Below, piece after piece: positions 40,145-49,229 of a stretch of DNA of 64,000 bases. The stretch spans positions 5,007,001 through 5,071,000 of the forward strand of contig NZ_CP087719.1 of NCBI RefSeq assembly GCF_020991085.1, written 5' to 3'. Source of the DNA: Roseomonas sp. OT10 (lineage in GTDB: Bacteria; Pseudomonadota; Alphaproteobacteria; Acetobacterales; Acetobacteraceae). Made by a program: the position numbers and the translations under genes. The notes beneath the pieces are model-generated. The model ran no database searches, had not been told where the DNA came from, and was given only the letters and a program-made list of their open reading frames with translations. Position 1 is the stretch's first letter. Every line of letters begins with the position of its first letter.

Positions 40145-41197
40145 TCATCTCGTGGGTGGCCCGGCGACGGGCACGGCCACTCTCCCTGCATGGGCCGAGG
40201 CGTGCCATGCCGACAGCACCCCCACGGTTCCCGCGCCGAGCGTGCCGGGCGCCAGGTTCTCCACCGTCTTGCCGCGGGCCAGCGCGACCAGGGCGCGCAC
40301 CGGGCCCTCGCAGTCGTAGCTCCAGGCGCCGGCGGGGGGCGACAGGTCGCGTGGCGCGCCGTCCAGCCGGTGCAGCGCCGCCCGGTCCTGGTCCAGCGAC
40401 AGCTCCAGCGATCCGGCCTCTCCCGTCACGAGGAGCCGCAGCAGGGCGCGCTGTCCCTCCGGCCAGGCGGCGGCACCGGACAGGGTTGCCACCGCCCCGC
40501 CGGCGCAGCGCAGGGTCGCGGCACAGGCCAGGTCCACCGGCTCGCCCAGCATGGCCCCCGCCACCGCCTTCGGCTCCAGCCCGGTCAGCCAGAGCAGCAG
40601 CGCCACCGCATGCGACATCTGCCCCCAGGCGAAGCCGCCGCCGGCAGCGGGGTCCTGCCAGGTGCCGCGATCGGGGCGGAAGAAGGCCTCGCCCCAGCGC
40701 CGGAGCCCGACGGCACCGGCGAAGACCGGGCGGGTGGCGGAGACGAAGGAGCAGGCCGCATGCTCGATCCGCCCCACCGCGCCGCCCTGCAACAGCGCGC
40801 GGATCTCCGCCAGCCCGGGCCGCCAGTGGTAGCCGTTCGCCACCAGCAGGTGCCGCCCCAGCCGCTCCGCCCGCGCCACCAGGTCCCAGGCCCCGGCCGG
40901 GTCCAGCGTCATCGGCTTCTCCACCAGCACATGCGCCCCGGCTTCCAGCGCGGCGGCGGCATGGGCGTGGTGCAACGGGTGCGGCGAGGCGACGATCACC
41001 GCCTCCGGCCGGCGGGCCAGCACGGCCGCGACATCCTCCGAGGCGAAGGCGAAGCCGAACTCCCGCCGCACCCGCTCCAGCTCCGCCGCGCCCAGGCGGC
41101 AGACGCCGTCCAGCACCACGCCGGGGATCGAGGCGAGGGTGGGGATGTGGCTCGCCGCCGCGTACCAGCCGGCGCCGATCACCGCCACGCGGGTCAT
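40145..41197 (-). CDS. Gfo/Idh/MocA family oxidoreductase
   Basis: 350 residues. NAD(P)-binding Rossmann domain (RVAVIGAGWYAAASHIPTLAS), then the family motif VEKPMTLD with its catalytic Lys near residue 92, and a C-terminal alpha/beta domain (YHWRPGLAEIRALLQGGAVG, GGFAWGQMSHAVALLLWLTG). Members oxidise or reduce sugars, sugar acids or inositols. It is last in the operon after an amidohydrolase and a dipeptide-type ABC transporter, overlapping the amidohydrolase stop by four bases; a sugar-derived substrate is inferred. Confidence 0.87.
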   Translation of the reverse strand: MTRVAVIGAGWYAAASHIPTLASIPGVVLDGVCRLGAAELERVRREFGFAFASEDVAAVLARRPEAVIVASPHPLHHAHAAAALEAGAHVLVEKPMTLDPAGAWDLVARAERLGRHLLVANGYHWRPGLAEIRALLQGGAVGRIEHAACSFVSATRPVFAGAVGLRRWGEAFFRPDRGTWQDPAAGGGFAWGQMSHAVALLLWLTGLEPKAVAGAMLGEPVDLACAATLRCAGGAVATLSGAAAWPEGQRALLRLLVTGEAGSLELSLDQDRAALHRLDGAPRDLSPPAGAWSYDCEGPVRALVALARGKTVENLAPGTLGAGTVGVLSAWHASAHAGRVAVPVAGPPTR

Positions 41198-42057
41198 GCG
41201 CCCGGTCTCCCGCGATCGGGCCGCCAGCCCTCCAGGAGCCGCGCCATGGTGCCGCCCAGCACGGCCTCCATCGCCGCCGGCGGCAGGGCGGGGCCGTGCC
41301 GCCGGACGATCTCCAGCGCCTGCCGGTGGGTCATGTACCGGGTGCAGACGGGCCAGTCGGAGCCCCAGAGCAGGCGGTCCGGCCCGAAGGCCGCCGCCAG
41401 CGCGCGCGCCACCGCCTGGGCGCCGGGGAGCGGGAAGTCCCAGCCCTCCGCCACCGCATAGCCGAAGCCGCTGAGCTTGAGGAACAGGTTCGGCCGCCCC
41501 GTCGCCACGCGGGCGACGCGGGCCAGCGCCGCCTCGTCGCCGGCCGGCACCCGCCACAGGTGATGCACCAGGATCGGCAGGCGCGGCACCCGGGCGGCGG
41601 CCTCGGCCACCGCCTCCGCCTGGGCGGGGCCGGTGGCGAGGCTCAGCACCAGCCCTGTCCGCTCCAGCAGGGCGAGGCAGGCCAGCCCCTCCTCCGAGAG
41701 CAGCCAGCCGGCCGGCGCGTCCTCGTCCAGGTAGTGGGTCACGCCGCGCAGCCCGGGGAAGCGGTCCAGCAGCGCCGCCAGCCGGCCGGGCGCGCCGGGC
41801 GCGTGGTGGGTCTCGTGCCAGCGGCAGTCGAAATCGGCGAAGGGGACCAGCCGCCCGTCCGAGCGCGCCGCCTCCGCCGCGACATCCGCGGCATTGTCCG
41901 GATTGCCATCGATCCCCGCGCAGATCACCACGGCGCGGCCCACCCCGTTCCGCTCCATCTCCCACAGCAGGTTCGCCGCGCTGCCGCGGCCGGGATCGGG
42001 CACGGCGGGCCGGTAGGGCCAGCGCGTCCAGGCATGGCAATGCGCGTCGAGGATCAC
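41194..42057 (-). CDS. Amidohydrolase-2 family metal-dependent hydrolase (COG3618-like)
   Basis: 287 residues from a GTG (42057) that overlaps the ABC ATPase stop. TIM-barrel hydrolase: VILDAHCHAWTRW gives the first metal His pair, ILVHHLW a middle His, and LLWGSDWPV the catalytic Asp. This branch includes aldonolactonases (rhamnono-, fucono-lactonase) and 2-pyrone hydrolases. With a Gfo/Idh enzyme next to it and a rhamnonate dehydratase-like gene in the same LacI locus, a sugar-lactonase role is a reasonable inference. Confidence 0.8.
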   Translation of the reverse strand: MILDAHCHAWTRWPYRPAVPDPGRGSAANLLWEMERNGVGRAVVICAGIDGNPDNAADVAAEAARSDGRLVPFADFDCRWHETHHAPGAPGRLAALLDRFPGLRGVTHYLDEDAPAGWLLSEEGLACLALLERTGLVLSLATGPAQAEAVAEAAARVPRLPILVHHLWRVPAGDEAALARVARVATGRPNLFLKLSGFGYAVAEGWDFPLPGAQAVARALAAAFGPDRLLWGSDWPVCTRYMTHRQALEIVRRHGPALPPAAMEAVLGGTMARLLEGWRPDRGRPGA

Positions 42058-42866
42058 GCCGCCTCCTCCAGCCAGCGCCGGGCGGGATCGGGCGGCGGCA
42101 CCGCATCGAGGAGCGCGCGGGTGTAGGGGTGGCGGGGGGTGCCGATCACCTGCTCCACCTCGCCCTCCTCCACCACCTCGCCCTGGCGCATCACCATCAC
42201 CCGGTCGGCGAGCTGCCAGGCGGTGGTCAGGTCGTGGGTGACGTAGACGAGCGAGACCCCGTCCTCCTGCCGCAGCCGGTACAGGCTCTCCAGGATGGTC
42301 GCGCGCAGCGAGGCATCGACCATCGAGACGGGCTCGTCCGCCACGATCACGCGCGGCCGCAGCATGATCGCCCGCGCCACCATCAGCCGCTGCCGCTGCC
42401 CGCCCGAGAGCTGGTGCGGGAAGCGGCCCAGCGTCTCCGCCGGGCGCAGGCCGACGCGCTCCAGCGCTGCCTCCGCCAGGGCGCGGGCGGCGGCCTCGCT
42501 TCCGGCCAGCCCGAAGGCGCGGGCCGGAAGCAGCAGCATCCGGTCCACGCGATAGGCGGGGTTGTAGGCGCCGAAGGGGTCCTGGAACACCGCCTGCACC
42601 GAGCGCCGGTAGTCGCGGAAGCCGGCGGCGTCGAGCGTGGCGAGGTCGCGCCCGCGCCACGTCACCCGCCCGGCATCCGGCCGGCGCAACCCGAGCAGCA
42701 GACGCGTCAGCGTCGTCTTGCCGCTGCCGCTCTCCCCCACCACGGCCAGGATCTCCGGCCGGTCGGCGGGCAGGCGCAGGGAGACGCCGCGCAGCGCCTC
42801 CTTGCGCGGGCCGCGGAACAGCCCGCCGCCGAAGCCCACCCGCGCCTCCCGCACCTCAAGCGGCAA
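42054..42866 (-). CDS. ABC transporter ATPase, dipeptide/oligosaccharide type (DppF-like)
   Basis: 270 residues. Walker A GESGSGKTTLTRLL, signature HQLSGGQRQRLMVARA, Walker B VIVADEPVSMVD and H-loop YVTHDL are all intact. Second of two ATPases energising the permease pair upstream; they differ as DppD/DppF or OppD/OppF do. It lacks the long C-terminal region of its partner. Overlaps the preceding ATPase gene by eleven bases. Confidence 0.92.
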   Translation of the reverse strand: MPLEVREARVGFGGGLFRGPRKEALRGVSLRLPADRPEILAVVGESGSGKTTLTRLLLGLRRPDAGRVTWRGRDLATLDAAGFRDYRRSVQAVFQDPFGAYNPAYRVDRMLLLPARAFGLAGSEAAARALAEAALERVGLRPAETLGRFPHQLSGGQRQRLMVARAIMLRPRVIVADEPVSMVDASLRATILESLYRLRQEDGVSLVYVTHDLTTAWQLADRVMVMRQGEVVEEGEVEQVIGTPRHPYTRALLDAVPPPDPARRWLEEAA

Positions 42867-43833
42867 GGGGAACGGCCTCCCGCGCGAAATGGCAGCGGGC
42901 GAGATGGTCCGGGGCCAGCCAGGTCTCGCCCGGCGCCTCCGCCAGGCAGCGGGCCTCCGCGCGCGGGCAGCGCGGGTGGAAGGGGCAGCCCGGCGGCGGC
43001 GAGAGCAGCGAGGGCGCGACGCCCGCGATGCCGCGGAACACCCCGCGCGGGCCGAAGCCCGGCAGGCTCTCGATCAGGGCACGGGTATAGGGGTGGCGCG
43101 GGCGGGCGAAGATCTCGCGCACCGGCCCCAGCTCCACCAGCCGGCCCGCGTACATCACGCCGATGCGCTGGGCGAACTGCGCCATCAGCCCCATGTCGTG
43201 CCCGACCATCACCACCGCCGCGCCGATCTCCCGCTGCACCCGCAGCAGCGTGCGCAGCACCTGCTTCTGCACGATCACGTCCAGCGCGCTGGTCGGCTCG
43301 TCCGCCACGATCACCGCCGGGCGCAGCGCGATGGCCAGCGCGATGCAGACGCGCTGCTTCATCCCGCCGCTCAGCTCGTGCGGGTGGCGATGCATCACCG
43401 CCGGCTCCAGCCCCACGCTCTCCAGCAGCGCGGCGATCCGCTCCCGCCGCCCCCGCCGGGGCACGCCATGCGCGTCGAACAGGTCCTCGAACTGGGCGCC
43501 GCAGGTCAGCACCGGGTTCAGCGCGTTCATCGCCCCCTGCGGCACCAGGGCGATCCGTGCCCCGCGCAGCCGCCGCAACTCGGCGGGCGAGGCGGCGAGC
43601 AGGTCGCGCCCCTCCAGCCGCACCTCGCCGGCCAGGACGCGCCCGGGCGGGCGGATCAGCCGCATCAGCGCCAGCGCCGTGGTGGTCTTGCCGGAGCCGC
43701 TCTCCCCCACCAGCCCCAGCCGCTCGCCGGGCCGCAGCTCCAGCGAGACCCCGGCCACCGCGCGCGCCAGCCCGCGGGCGGTGGCGAAGCCCACCTCCAG
43801 CCCGCGCACCGAGAGGACGGGCGCCTCGCTCAC
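42856..43833 (-). CDS. ABC transporter ATPase, dipeptide/oligosaccharide type (DppD-like)
   Basis: 325 residues from a GTG (43833) overlapping the permease stop. Walker A GESGSGKTTTALAL, signature HELSGGMKQRVCIALA, Walker B VIVADEPTSALDV, H-loop MVGHDMG. The C-terminal GCPFHPRCPRAEARC motif, with its cysteines, is the oligopeptide-transporter ATPase tail seen in DppD/OppD. Works with the adjacent permeases and the substrate-binding protein at 46045. Confidence 0.93.
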   Translation of the reverse strand: MSEAPVLSVRGLEVGFATARGLARAVAGVSLELRPGERLGLVGESGSGKTTTALALMRLIRPPGRVLAGEVRLEGRDLLAASPAELRRLRGARIALVPQGAMNALNPVLTCGAQFEDLFDAHGVPRRGRRERIAALLESVGLEPAVMHRHPHELSGGMKQRVCIALAIALRPAVIVADEPTSALDVIVQKQVLRTLLRVQREIGAAVVMVGHDMGLMAQFAQRIGVMYAGRLVELGPVREIFARPRHPYTRALIESLPGFGPRGVFRGIAGVAPSLLSPPPGCPFHPRCPRAEARCLAEAPGETWLAPDHLARCHFAREAVPLAA

Positions 43834-44717
43834 GATTCCACCCGCAGCCGCGCATTGGCGAGCCGGTCCATCCCCGCCGAGGCGGCCAGCAGCGCCACGA
43901 AGATCAGCGCCAGCGCCACCACCGGCGGCACCCACCACCACCACAGCCCGCGCAGGATCGCCCCGGAATACTGCGCCCAGTAGAACATCATCCCGAGCGT
44001 CAGCTCGTTCTGCGGCCCCAGCCCCAGCGCCTCCAGCCCCACGGTGGCCAGCATCGCGCCGGAGACGGCGGTGACGAAGCTGGCGGCGAGGTAGGGCGCG
44101 AGGTTGGGCAGCAGCTCCGTCGCCACGATGCGCAGCGGCCCGGCGCCGTTCAGCCGCGCCACGTCCACCCAGGGGCGCTCGCGCAGGGACAGCACCTGCG
44201 CCCGCACCGCGCGCGCCGGCAGCATCCAGGCGAGGCCCGCGACGATCACCGCCATCAGCCAGACGGTCATGGAGCGCACGTTGACGGCGACCAGCACCAG
44301 CACGGCGATGGCGGGGATGGTCATCACCACGTCGGCCAGGGTGCGGATCACCGCGTCGGTCACGCCGCGGAACCAGCCGGCGAGCAGCCCCAGCACCCCG
44401 CCGATCCCCAGCCCCAGCAGCCCCGCCAGCAGCCCGATCTTCAGCGTCTGCGGCAGCGCCCGCAGCAGCGCGGCGAGCACGTCGCGCCCCTGGGTGTCCG
44501 TGCCCAGCCAATGCTCCGCGCCCGGCGGCCGGCGCGGGCGGGTGGCGCCGATCTCCGCCAGCGCCGGATCGACCACCAGCGGCGCCGCCACCGAGGCGAG
44601 GGCCAGCAGCGCGAGCAGGCCAAGCCCGAAGACCAGCAGCCGCTCGCGCCAGGCCCGCGCCAGCAGCCGGCGCAGCGGCGAAGGGCGTGGCACCGCCAGC
44701 GGTGTGGCGGCGCTCAC
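43830..44717 (-). CDS. ABC transporter permease (DppC-like)
   Basis: 295 residues from a GTG (44717) overlapping the end of the first permease. About six membrane helices, e.g. LLVFGLGLLALLALASVAAP and IGLLAGLLGLGIGGVLGLLAG; HWLGTDTQGRDVLAALL is the usual DppC entry motif; the EAA loop region appears as ELLPNLAPYLAASFVTAV. Pairs with the DppB-like protein. Confidence 0.92.
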   Translation of the reverse strand: MSAATPLAVPRPSPLRRLLARAWRERLLVFGLGLLALLALASVAAPLVVDPALAEIGATRPRRPPGAEHWLGTDTQGRDVLAALLRALPQTLKIGLLAGLLGLGIGGVLGLLAGWFRGVTDAVIRTLADVVMTIPAIAVLVLVAVNVRSMTVWLMAVIVAGLAWMLPARAVRAQVLSLRERPWVDVARLNGAGPLRIVATELLPNLAPYLAASFVTAVSGAMLATVGLEALGLGPQNELTLGMMFYWAQYSGAILRGLWWWWVPPVVALALIFVALLAASAGMDRLANARLRVES

Positions 44718-45715
44718 CCGGCCCTCCCCGTGGCCACGCGCGGGTCCACCAGCGGATAGAGCAGCTCCAGCAGCAGCATCGCGAGCGCGATGGAGACGGA
44801 GAGCAGCAGCACGATGCCCTGCACCACGAAGACGTCCTTCTGGTGGATCGCCTGGTAGAGCCGGTAGCCGATGCCGGGATAGGCGAAGATCACCTCGACC
44901 AGGATCGCGCCGGAGACGAGCTGCCCCAGCTTGAGCGCGAGCTGGGTCAGCTGCGGCAGCATCGCGTTGCGCAGCCCGTAGGCCAGGAAGATGCGGCGCG
45001 GCGGCAGGCCCTTGGCCTCCGCCAGGGTGATGTGGTCCTCGCCCAGCACGCCCACCAGCAGCCCGCGCATGGCCACCGCCCAAAGCCCCAGCGAGGCCAG
45101 CACGATCGACAGCCCCGGCAACGCCGCGTGCCACAGCAGCAGGCCCAGGCTGCGCAGGTCGGGGCGCGGCACCTCGCCGAAGGGGAAGCCGCCCGCCACC
45201 GGGAACAGCCCCCAGGCCAGCCCCAGCACCGCCAGCAGCACCACGCCGAGGATGAAGTAGGGCACGGCGGAGAGCACCAGCAGCGGCAGCCCCAGCGCCT
45301 TCACCCAGCCGGGCACCCCGGGCCAGGCCATGGCGCCGCCCAGCAGGGTGCCGAGCGCGAAGGCGATCAGCGTCGCCGTCCCCAGCAGCCCGATCGTCCA
45401 GGGCAGGGAGTCCCGGATCACCTCCCAGACCGGCTGCGGGTAGTTGACCACCGACACGCCGAGGTCGAAGCGCAGCGCGCCGCCGACCCAGGCGAGGTAC
45501 TGGTGCCACAGCGGCTGGTCGAGCCCGAAGCGCGCGCGCATCGCCCCGGCGATCTCGCGCATGTCGCCCACCTGCCCGCCGCCGGCGGAAAGCTGCGCGA
45601 GCTGCGCCTCCACCGCATCGCCCGGCATGGCGCGGGGGATGGCGAAGTTGATGGTGACGGCGAGCAGCACGACCAGCAGCGCCATGCCCAGCCGTTGCAG
45701 GATGTAGCGGCCCAT
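44714..45715 (-). CDS. ABC transporter permease (DppB-like)
   Basis: 333 residues. N-terminus MGRYILQRLGMALLVVLLAV and FGLDQPLWHQYLAWVGGAL are typical of DppB; later helices include GLLGTATLIAFALGTLLGG, and the EAA loop region YGLRNAMLPQLTQLALKLG. A 329 bp gap with repeat copy G separates it from the substrate-binding protein gene upstream, so the operon is continuous only if transcription reads through the repeat. Confidence 0.93.
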   Translation of the reverse strand: MGRYILQRLGMALLVVLLAVTINFAIPRAMPGDAVEAQLAQLSAGGGQVGDMREIAGAMRARFGLDQPLWHQYLAWVGGALRFDLGVSVVNYPQPVWEVIRDSLPWTIGLLGTATLIAFALGTLLGGAMAWPGVPGWVKALGLPLLVLSAVPYFILGVVLLAVLGLAWGLFPVAGGFPFGEVPRPDLRSLGLLLWHAALPGLSIVLASLGLWAVAMRGLLVGVLGEDHITLAEAKGLPPRRIFLAYGLRNAMLPQLTQLALKLGQLVSGAILVEVIFAYPGIGYRLYQAIHQKDVFVVQGIVLLLSVSIALAMLLLELLYPLVDPRVATGRAG

Positions 45716-45719
45716 GGGT

Positions 45720-46040
45720 CAGTTCCCGTTCCGCCGCCGCCCGGGTGGGAACGCCGTTCCCTCCCGGACCCTCCCTTGGCCGGGGGGATCGTATCCCCCC
45801 GGGCCCCGCCGGGAGTTGGCCCTCGCGGAAGCCGTCAGGCGAGGGTGGAACCCAGGGAAAGCGTGGACAGGCGGGGCACCAGACGATCCCTCAAGGCCGC
45901 TTTGGCTGCCGCCGCCGTCGCCGGGGAGCCATGCTCCCCGGCGCGACCACGCCCCGTGAATGCGGGTCCAGGGGCTCTGCTCCTGGCGGATGAGGGGTAG
46001 CGGGGAGAAGGCAGCGCCTTCTCCCCGGGGGACAGCGCCA
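45720..46040 (+). repeat. Dispersed structured intergenic repeat, copy G (divergent)
   Basis: Clearly the same design as copies A-F with much sequence change. A short GGGAAC/GTTCCC hairpin and CTCCCGGACCCTCCC replace the GGGAGGGGAC hairpin; AGCGTGGACAGGCGGG is shared; central hairpin 45921-45941 has arms CCGGGGAGC/GCTCCCCGG; CCAGGGGC/GCTCCTGG hairpin 45968-45986; terminal hairpin 46002-46026 has arms GGGGAGAAGGC/GCCTTCTCCCC. It sits between the substrate-binding protein gene (stop 18 bp from the terminal hairpin) and its own permease genes, inside a transporter locus. Confidence 0.8.
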
Positions 46041-46044
46041 CGCC

Positions 46045-47874
46045 TCACGAACGCGGCCGCAGCCGGTGCACCACCAGGGCGAAGCCGTCCCAGGCGGCGA
46101 AGGGGGCGACGTAGGGGTCGGCGGCGCTGGGCCAGCCGGTCCAGTAGGTCGTGTTGAAGGTGACGGGGTACATCTCCTCCGTCAGCACCACCTGGGGCAT
46201 GTCGCGCAGGACGATGCGCGTCGCGTCGCGGACCAGCGCCTGGTACTCCGCATCCTGCGGCAGCGGCGCGCGGGCCTCCATGCGGTCCAGCAGCGCGTCC
46301 AGCTCGGGGTTGGCGTAGCGCGTCATGGCGCGCAGGTTCGGGATGCGCGCCCCCGGCGCGGCGGCGTACTTGGAGTGGAAGTGCTCCAGCGTCTGCCACG
46401 GATCGTAGAGGCTGCCGCAATGGTCGAAGAGCACGGCGGTGAAGCCGCCGCCGTTGATCGCGTCGAAATAGGGCGCGTCCTGCATCGGGCGGAACACCGT
46501 GTCGATGCCGAAGGACTGGAGCTGGCGCGCGACCACCGGCGCGATGGGCGCGCCCTGGCGGGCCATGATCGTCACCTGCCAGGGCTGGCCGTCCGGCTGG
46601 CGCCAGCGGTTGTCCGGGCCGCGCCGGAAGCCTGCCTCGGTCAGCAGCCGCTCGGCGCGCGGTCGGTCGGGCGAGGCGGTGGCCTCGCGGATCATCGCCT
46701 CCATGGGGCGGACATGCGCCTGCACGCCGCCGAAGGAGGAGAAGGGCGCGAGCGCCGCGGGGGAGGCGCCTTCCCAGGCCAGCTCCACGATCTGGTCGCG
46801 GTCGATCAGCGCGGCGATCGCCTGGCGCACCGGTGCCTTGTCGAAGGGCGCCGCCTGGTTGTTGAAGGCGAGGCGGTTGAGGCAGGCGGCGCTGACGCCC
46901 CAGACCGGCCCCTTCGTCGCCCAGGTGACGAGGCGTGGGTTGCGGGCGCGGGCGGCCTCGAACTCGCCCGCCTGCAGGGCGCGGCCCATGTCGATCTCGC
47001 CCGCGGCGAAGAGCTGCGGCAGCGCCTCGACGGTGGCGGGGCGGTAGACGATGCGCTCCGGCGCCGGCAGGGCGGGGACCAGCCCGGCCTCCACCGCCCA
47101 CCAGCGCTCCAGCCGGTCGAAGACGATGCCGTTGGCGTCGCTGCGCACCACGCGATAGGGGCCGGTGCCGACGGGCCAGCCCTGGGCGATGTCGAGGAAG
47201 CCGAAGCTCGCCGCATCCTTCCCGGCCCAGATGTGCTTCGGCAGCACGACGAAGCGCGTGGTCTGGCCGGTGGCCAGCGTGTCCTGCGCCCAGCGCGGAT
47301 TGGGACGGGTCAGGCGGATGCGGACGGTGCGCGCATCGGTGGCGGTGGCGCTCTCCACCCAGTCGCGCATCGGGCCGGACATCACCATGCCGGGCGCGTT
47401 GGCCTTCAGCGTGTCGATGGTGAAGACCACGTCCTCGGCGGTCATCGGCTGCCCGTCGGCCCAGCGCACGCCGGGGCGCAGCGTGACCGTCACCTCGCGG
47501 AAGTCGGCGCTGGTCTCCAGCTTCTCCGCCTGCCAGGGGATGATCTCGTTGGTGATGTGGTTGGTGTAGGCGAGGGATTCGTTGACCGTGTAGTGCAGCA
47601 CGTTGCGCGCGTGCAGCAGCACGCCGTTGTACGGGCTGAGGTTCGTGGGCGAGGGCACCTGGTTGTAGAGGTCCCAGCCCTGGGTGATCAGCGTGCGGTT
47701 GCGCGGCACCGGGCGGAGGTCCTGGGCCATGGCGGGGGCCACGGCGGGCCCGGCGAGGCCGAGCGCGAGGCCGAGGGACAGGACCAGCCGCCGGCCGGGC
47801 AGCGGCGCGCGGCCCTTGCCCGACCTCCGCGATGTGCCGCGGGGCGATTCCAGGGGCATGCCGGTCCTGGCCAT
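46045..47874 (-). CDS. ABC transporter substrate-binding protein, family 5, of the LacI-controlled locus
   Basis: 609 residues. Signal region about 1-50 (RRLVLSLGLALGLAGPAVAPAMAQ), longer than usual because of a basic leader. The mature protein shows VTLRPGVRWADGQPMTAEDVVFTID, GTGPYRVVRSD and a large C-terminal lobe. Family 5 proteins bind peptides, nickel or oligosaccharides; the sugar-acid enzymes in this locus suggest an oligosaccharide. Expression is likely controlled by the LacI-type repressor encoded upstream, whose site lies 40 bp before the start codon. Confidence 0.9.
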   Translation of the reverse strand: MARTGMPLESPRGTSRRSGKGRAPLPGRRLVLSLGLALGLAGPAVAPAMAQDLRPVPRNRTLITQGWDLYNQVPSPTNLSPYNGVLLHARNVLHYTVNESLAYTNHITNEIIPWQAEKLETSADFREVTVTLRPGVRWADGQPMTAEDVVFTIDTLKANAPGMVMSGPMRDWVESATATDARTVRIRLTRPNPRWAQDTLATGQTTRFVVLPKHIWAGKDAASFGFLDIAQGWPVGTGPYRVVRSDANGIVFDRLERWWAVEAGLVPALPAPERIVYRPATVEALPQLFAAGEIDMGRALQAGEFEAARARNPRLVTWATKGPVWGVSAACLNRLAFNNQAAPFDKAPVRQAIAALIDRDQIVELAWEGASPAALAPFSSFGGVQAHVRPMEAMIREATASPDRPRAERLLTEAGFRRGPDNRWRQPDGQPWQVTIMARQGAPIAPVVARQLQSFGIDTVFRPMQDAPYFDAINGGGFTAVLFDHCGSLYDPWQTLEHFHSKYAAAPGARIPNLRAMTRYANPELDALLDRMEARAPLPQDAEYQALVRDATRIVLRDMPQVVLTEEMYPVTFNTTYWTGWPSAADPYVAPFAAWDGFALVVHRLRPRS

Positions 47875-47913
47875 GGCCGTCCTCCTCCCGCCGTCGCTTT
47901 CCGGATCGGCGAT

Positions 47914-47954
47914 TTAGCGCTAACACGCTAGGGCGGCGACGAAGCCGCTGTCAA
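47914..47954 (-). promoter_or_regulatory. Promoter with LacI-type operator upstream of the ABC receptor gene
   Basis: On the minus strand, TTGACA (47949-47954) is followed after 18 bp by TAGCGT (47925-47930), then directly by the palindrome TTAGCGCTAA (47914-47923), placing it over the start of transcription. The same palindrome with matching flanks (TGTTAGCGCTAA) occurs at 49141-49152 before the LacI gene. This is a classic repressible promoter, 40 bp from the start codon. Confidence 0.75.
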
Positions 47955-47965
47955 ACCCGTTCCGG

Positions 47966-49045
47966 TCAGCCGGACTCCCGCACCATCAGCTCGAAGCCGA
48001 GATCCACCCGGCGGGGTTCCACCGTCTCGCCTTGCAGGCGGCGCAGCAGCATCCGCCCGGCCTCGAAGCCCATCTCGTAGCGCGGGATGCGCACCGTGGT
48101 CAGCGCGGGGGAGACCAGGGCGGCGAGGTCGCTGTCGCCCACGCCCACGATGGCCAGCCGCTCCGGCACCGCCACCCCGGCGCGGCGCGCGCCCAGCAGC
48201 AGGCCGATGGCGATCTGGTCGCCGGCGCAGAACACCGCCTCGGCCGGCGCGGCCCCGCGCAGCAGCGGCTCCAGCAGCGCCGCCGCCTCCTTCAGGGCGG
48301 AGGGGCGCGCGGTCTGCAGCCGCAGCGGCTCGGGCAGGCCGAGGCGCTGCGCCTCCGCCACGAAGCCGGCGACGCGGTCGGCGGCCCGGGTGTCCGAGGC
48401 GGCGGCATGCCCCACCACCGCCAGGCGCCGCCGCCCCCGCCCGGCCAGGTGCCGCGCCACCGCCATGCCGATCTCGCGGTTCCGCACGCCCACGGCCATG
48501 TCCACCGGCGCCTCGGGCAGTTCCCAGAGCTGGACGGTGGGGATGGCGGCCGCGCGCAGCAGCACGGCCGCCTCCGGGTCCAGCACGCCGCCAGCGATGG
48601 CCAGCCCGTCCACCCGCCGGCCGAGGAAGGCGCGCACCACCGCCCGCTCGCGGTCGCGGTCGTAGCCGGTGGTGCCCACCAGCACCTCGTGCCGGGCGGC
48701 GTGCAGCGCGTCGGAGAGCCCCTCGACCGAGCCGGCATGCACGGCATTGGCCAGGGTGGGGACGATGATCGCCACGATGCGGCTGCGGTTGGAGGCCAGC
48801 GAGCCGGCGACGAGGTTGGGCACGTAGCCGGCCTGGGCGACCGCGGCGCGGACGCTGGCGCGCACCGGCTCGCTCACCCGTTCGGGGTCGCGCAGGACGC
48901 GGGAGACGGTCTGGGCGGAGACGCCGGCGAGGCGGGCCACGTCCTCGATGCGCACGCGGCCCGTGCCGCGCGACCGGCGCGGCCGGGGTGGCCTCAGGGA
49001 TGGATCCGGAGCGGGATCGGGGGATGGGTCGGGGGGGCCGGCCAT
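47966..49045 (-). CDS. LacI-family transcriptional regulator
   Basis: About 359 residues from the ATG at 49045. A Pro-rich leader precedes the DNA-binding HTH RIEDVARLAGVSAQTVSRVLRD, hinge helix VPNLVAGSLASNRSRIV, then a periplasmic-binding-protein-like effector domain (IVPTLANAVHAGSVEGLSDALH, ... VGVGDSDLAALVSPALTTVRIP). It probably represses the ABC/Gfo/amidohydrolase operon and itself through two TTAGCGCTAA sites. The effector is likely a sugar or sugar acid. A start at 49141 is possible but would overlap the operator. Transcribed toward the substrate-binding protein gene. Confidence 0.88.
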   Translation of the reverse strand: MAGPPDPSPDPAPDPSLRPPRPRRSRGTGRVRIEDVARLAGVSAQTVSRVLRDPERVSEPVRASVRAAVAQAGYVPNLVAGSLASNRSRIVAIIVPTLANAVHAGSVEGLSDALHAARHEVLVGTTGYDRDRERAVVRAFLGRRVDGLAIAGGVLDPEAAVLLRAAAIPTVQLWELPEAPVDMAVGVRNREIGMAVARHLAGRGRRRLAVVGHAAASDTRAADRVAGFVAEAQRLGLPEPLRLQTARPSALKEAAALLEPLLRGAAPAEAVFCAGDQIAIGLLLGARRAGVAVPERLAIVGVGDSDLAALVSPALTTVRIPRYEMGFEAGRMLLRRLQGETVEPRRVDLGFELMVRESG

Positions 49046-49142
49046 CGGGGGAGGGTGCCGCCGGGGCCGGGGGCTGGCAAGGAAGCCGGCCGGCCTATCC
49101 GGCCCGGCTTCGCCCTTTACGGCCGCGGCCATGCCGGTCATG

Positions 49143-49152
49143 TTAGCGCTAA
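49143..49152. promoter_or_regulatory. Second LacI-type operator, before the LacI gene
   Basis: Palindrome TTAGCGCTAA, flanked TG on the left and TT on the right, nearly identical to the site at 47914-47923. It lies between the divergent LacI and rhamnonate dehydratase-like genes, so it may control one or both. Confidence 0.72.
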
Positions 49153-49229
49153 TTCAAGGGGAGGCGCGCTGTGCCAGGCTGCGAGGACGTCCAGGGCGGG
49201 GACGGGGGACGGGCCGGGACGGACCGCCC

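Noticed and set aside
49046-49141. Extended N-terminus of the LacI protein (start at 49141)
   Set aside because: That start would leave almost no leader and directly abut the operator. The added residues are Pro/Arg-rich and precede the normal LacI N-terminus without family similarity.
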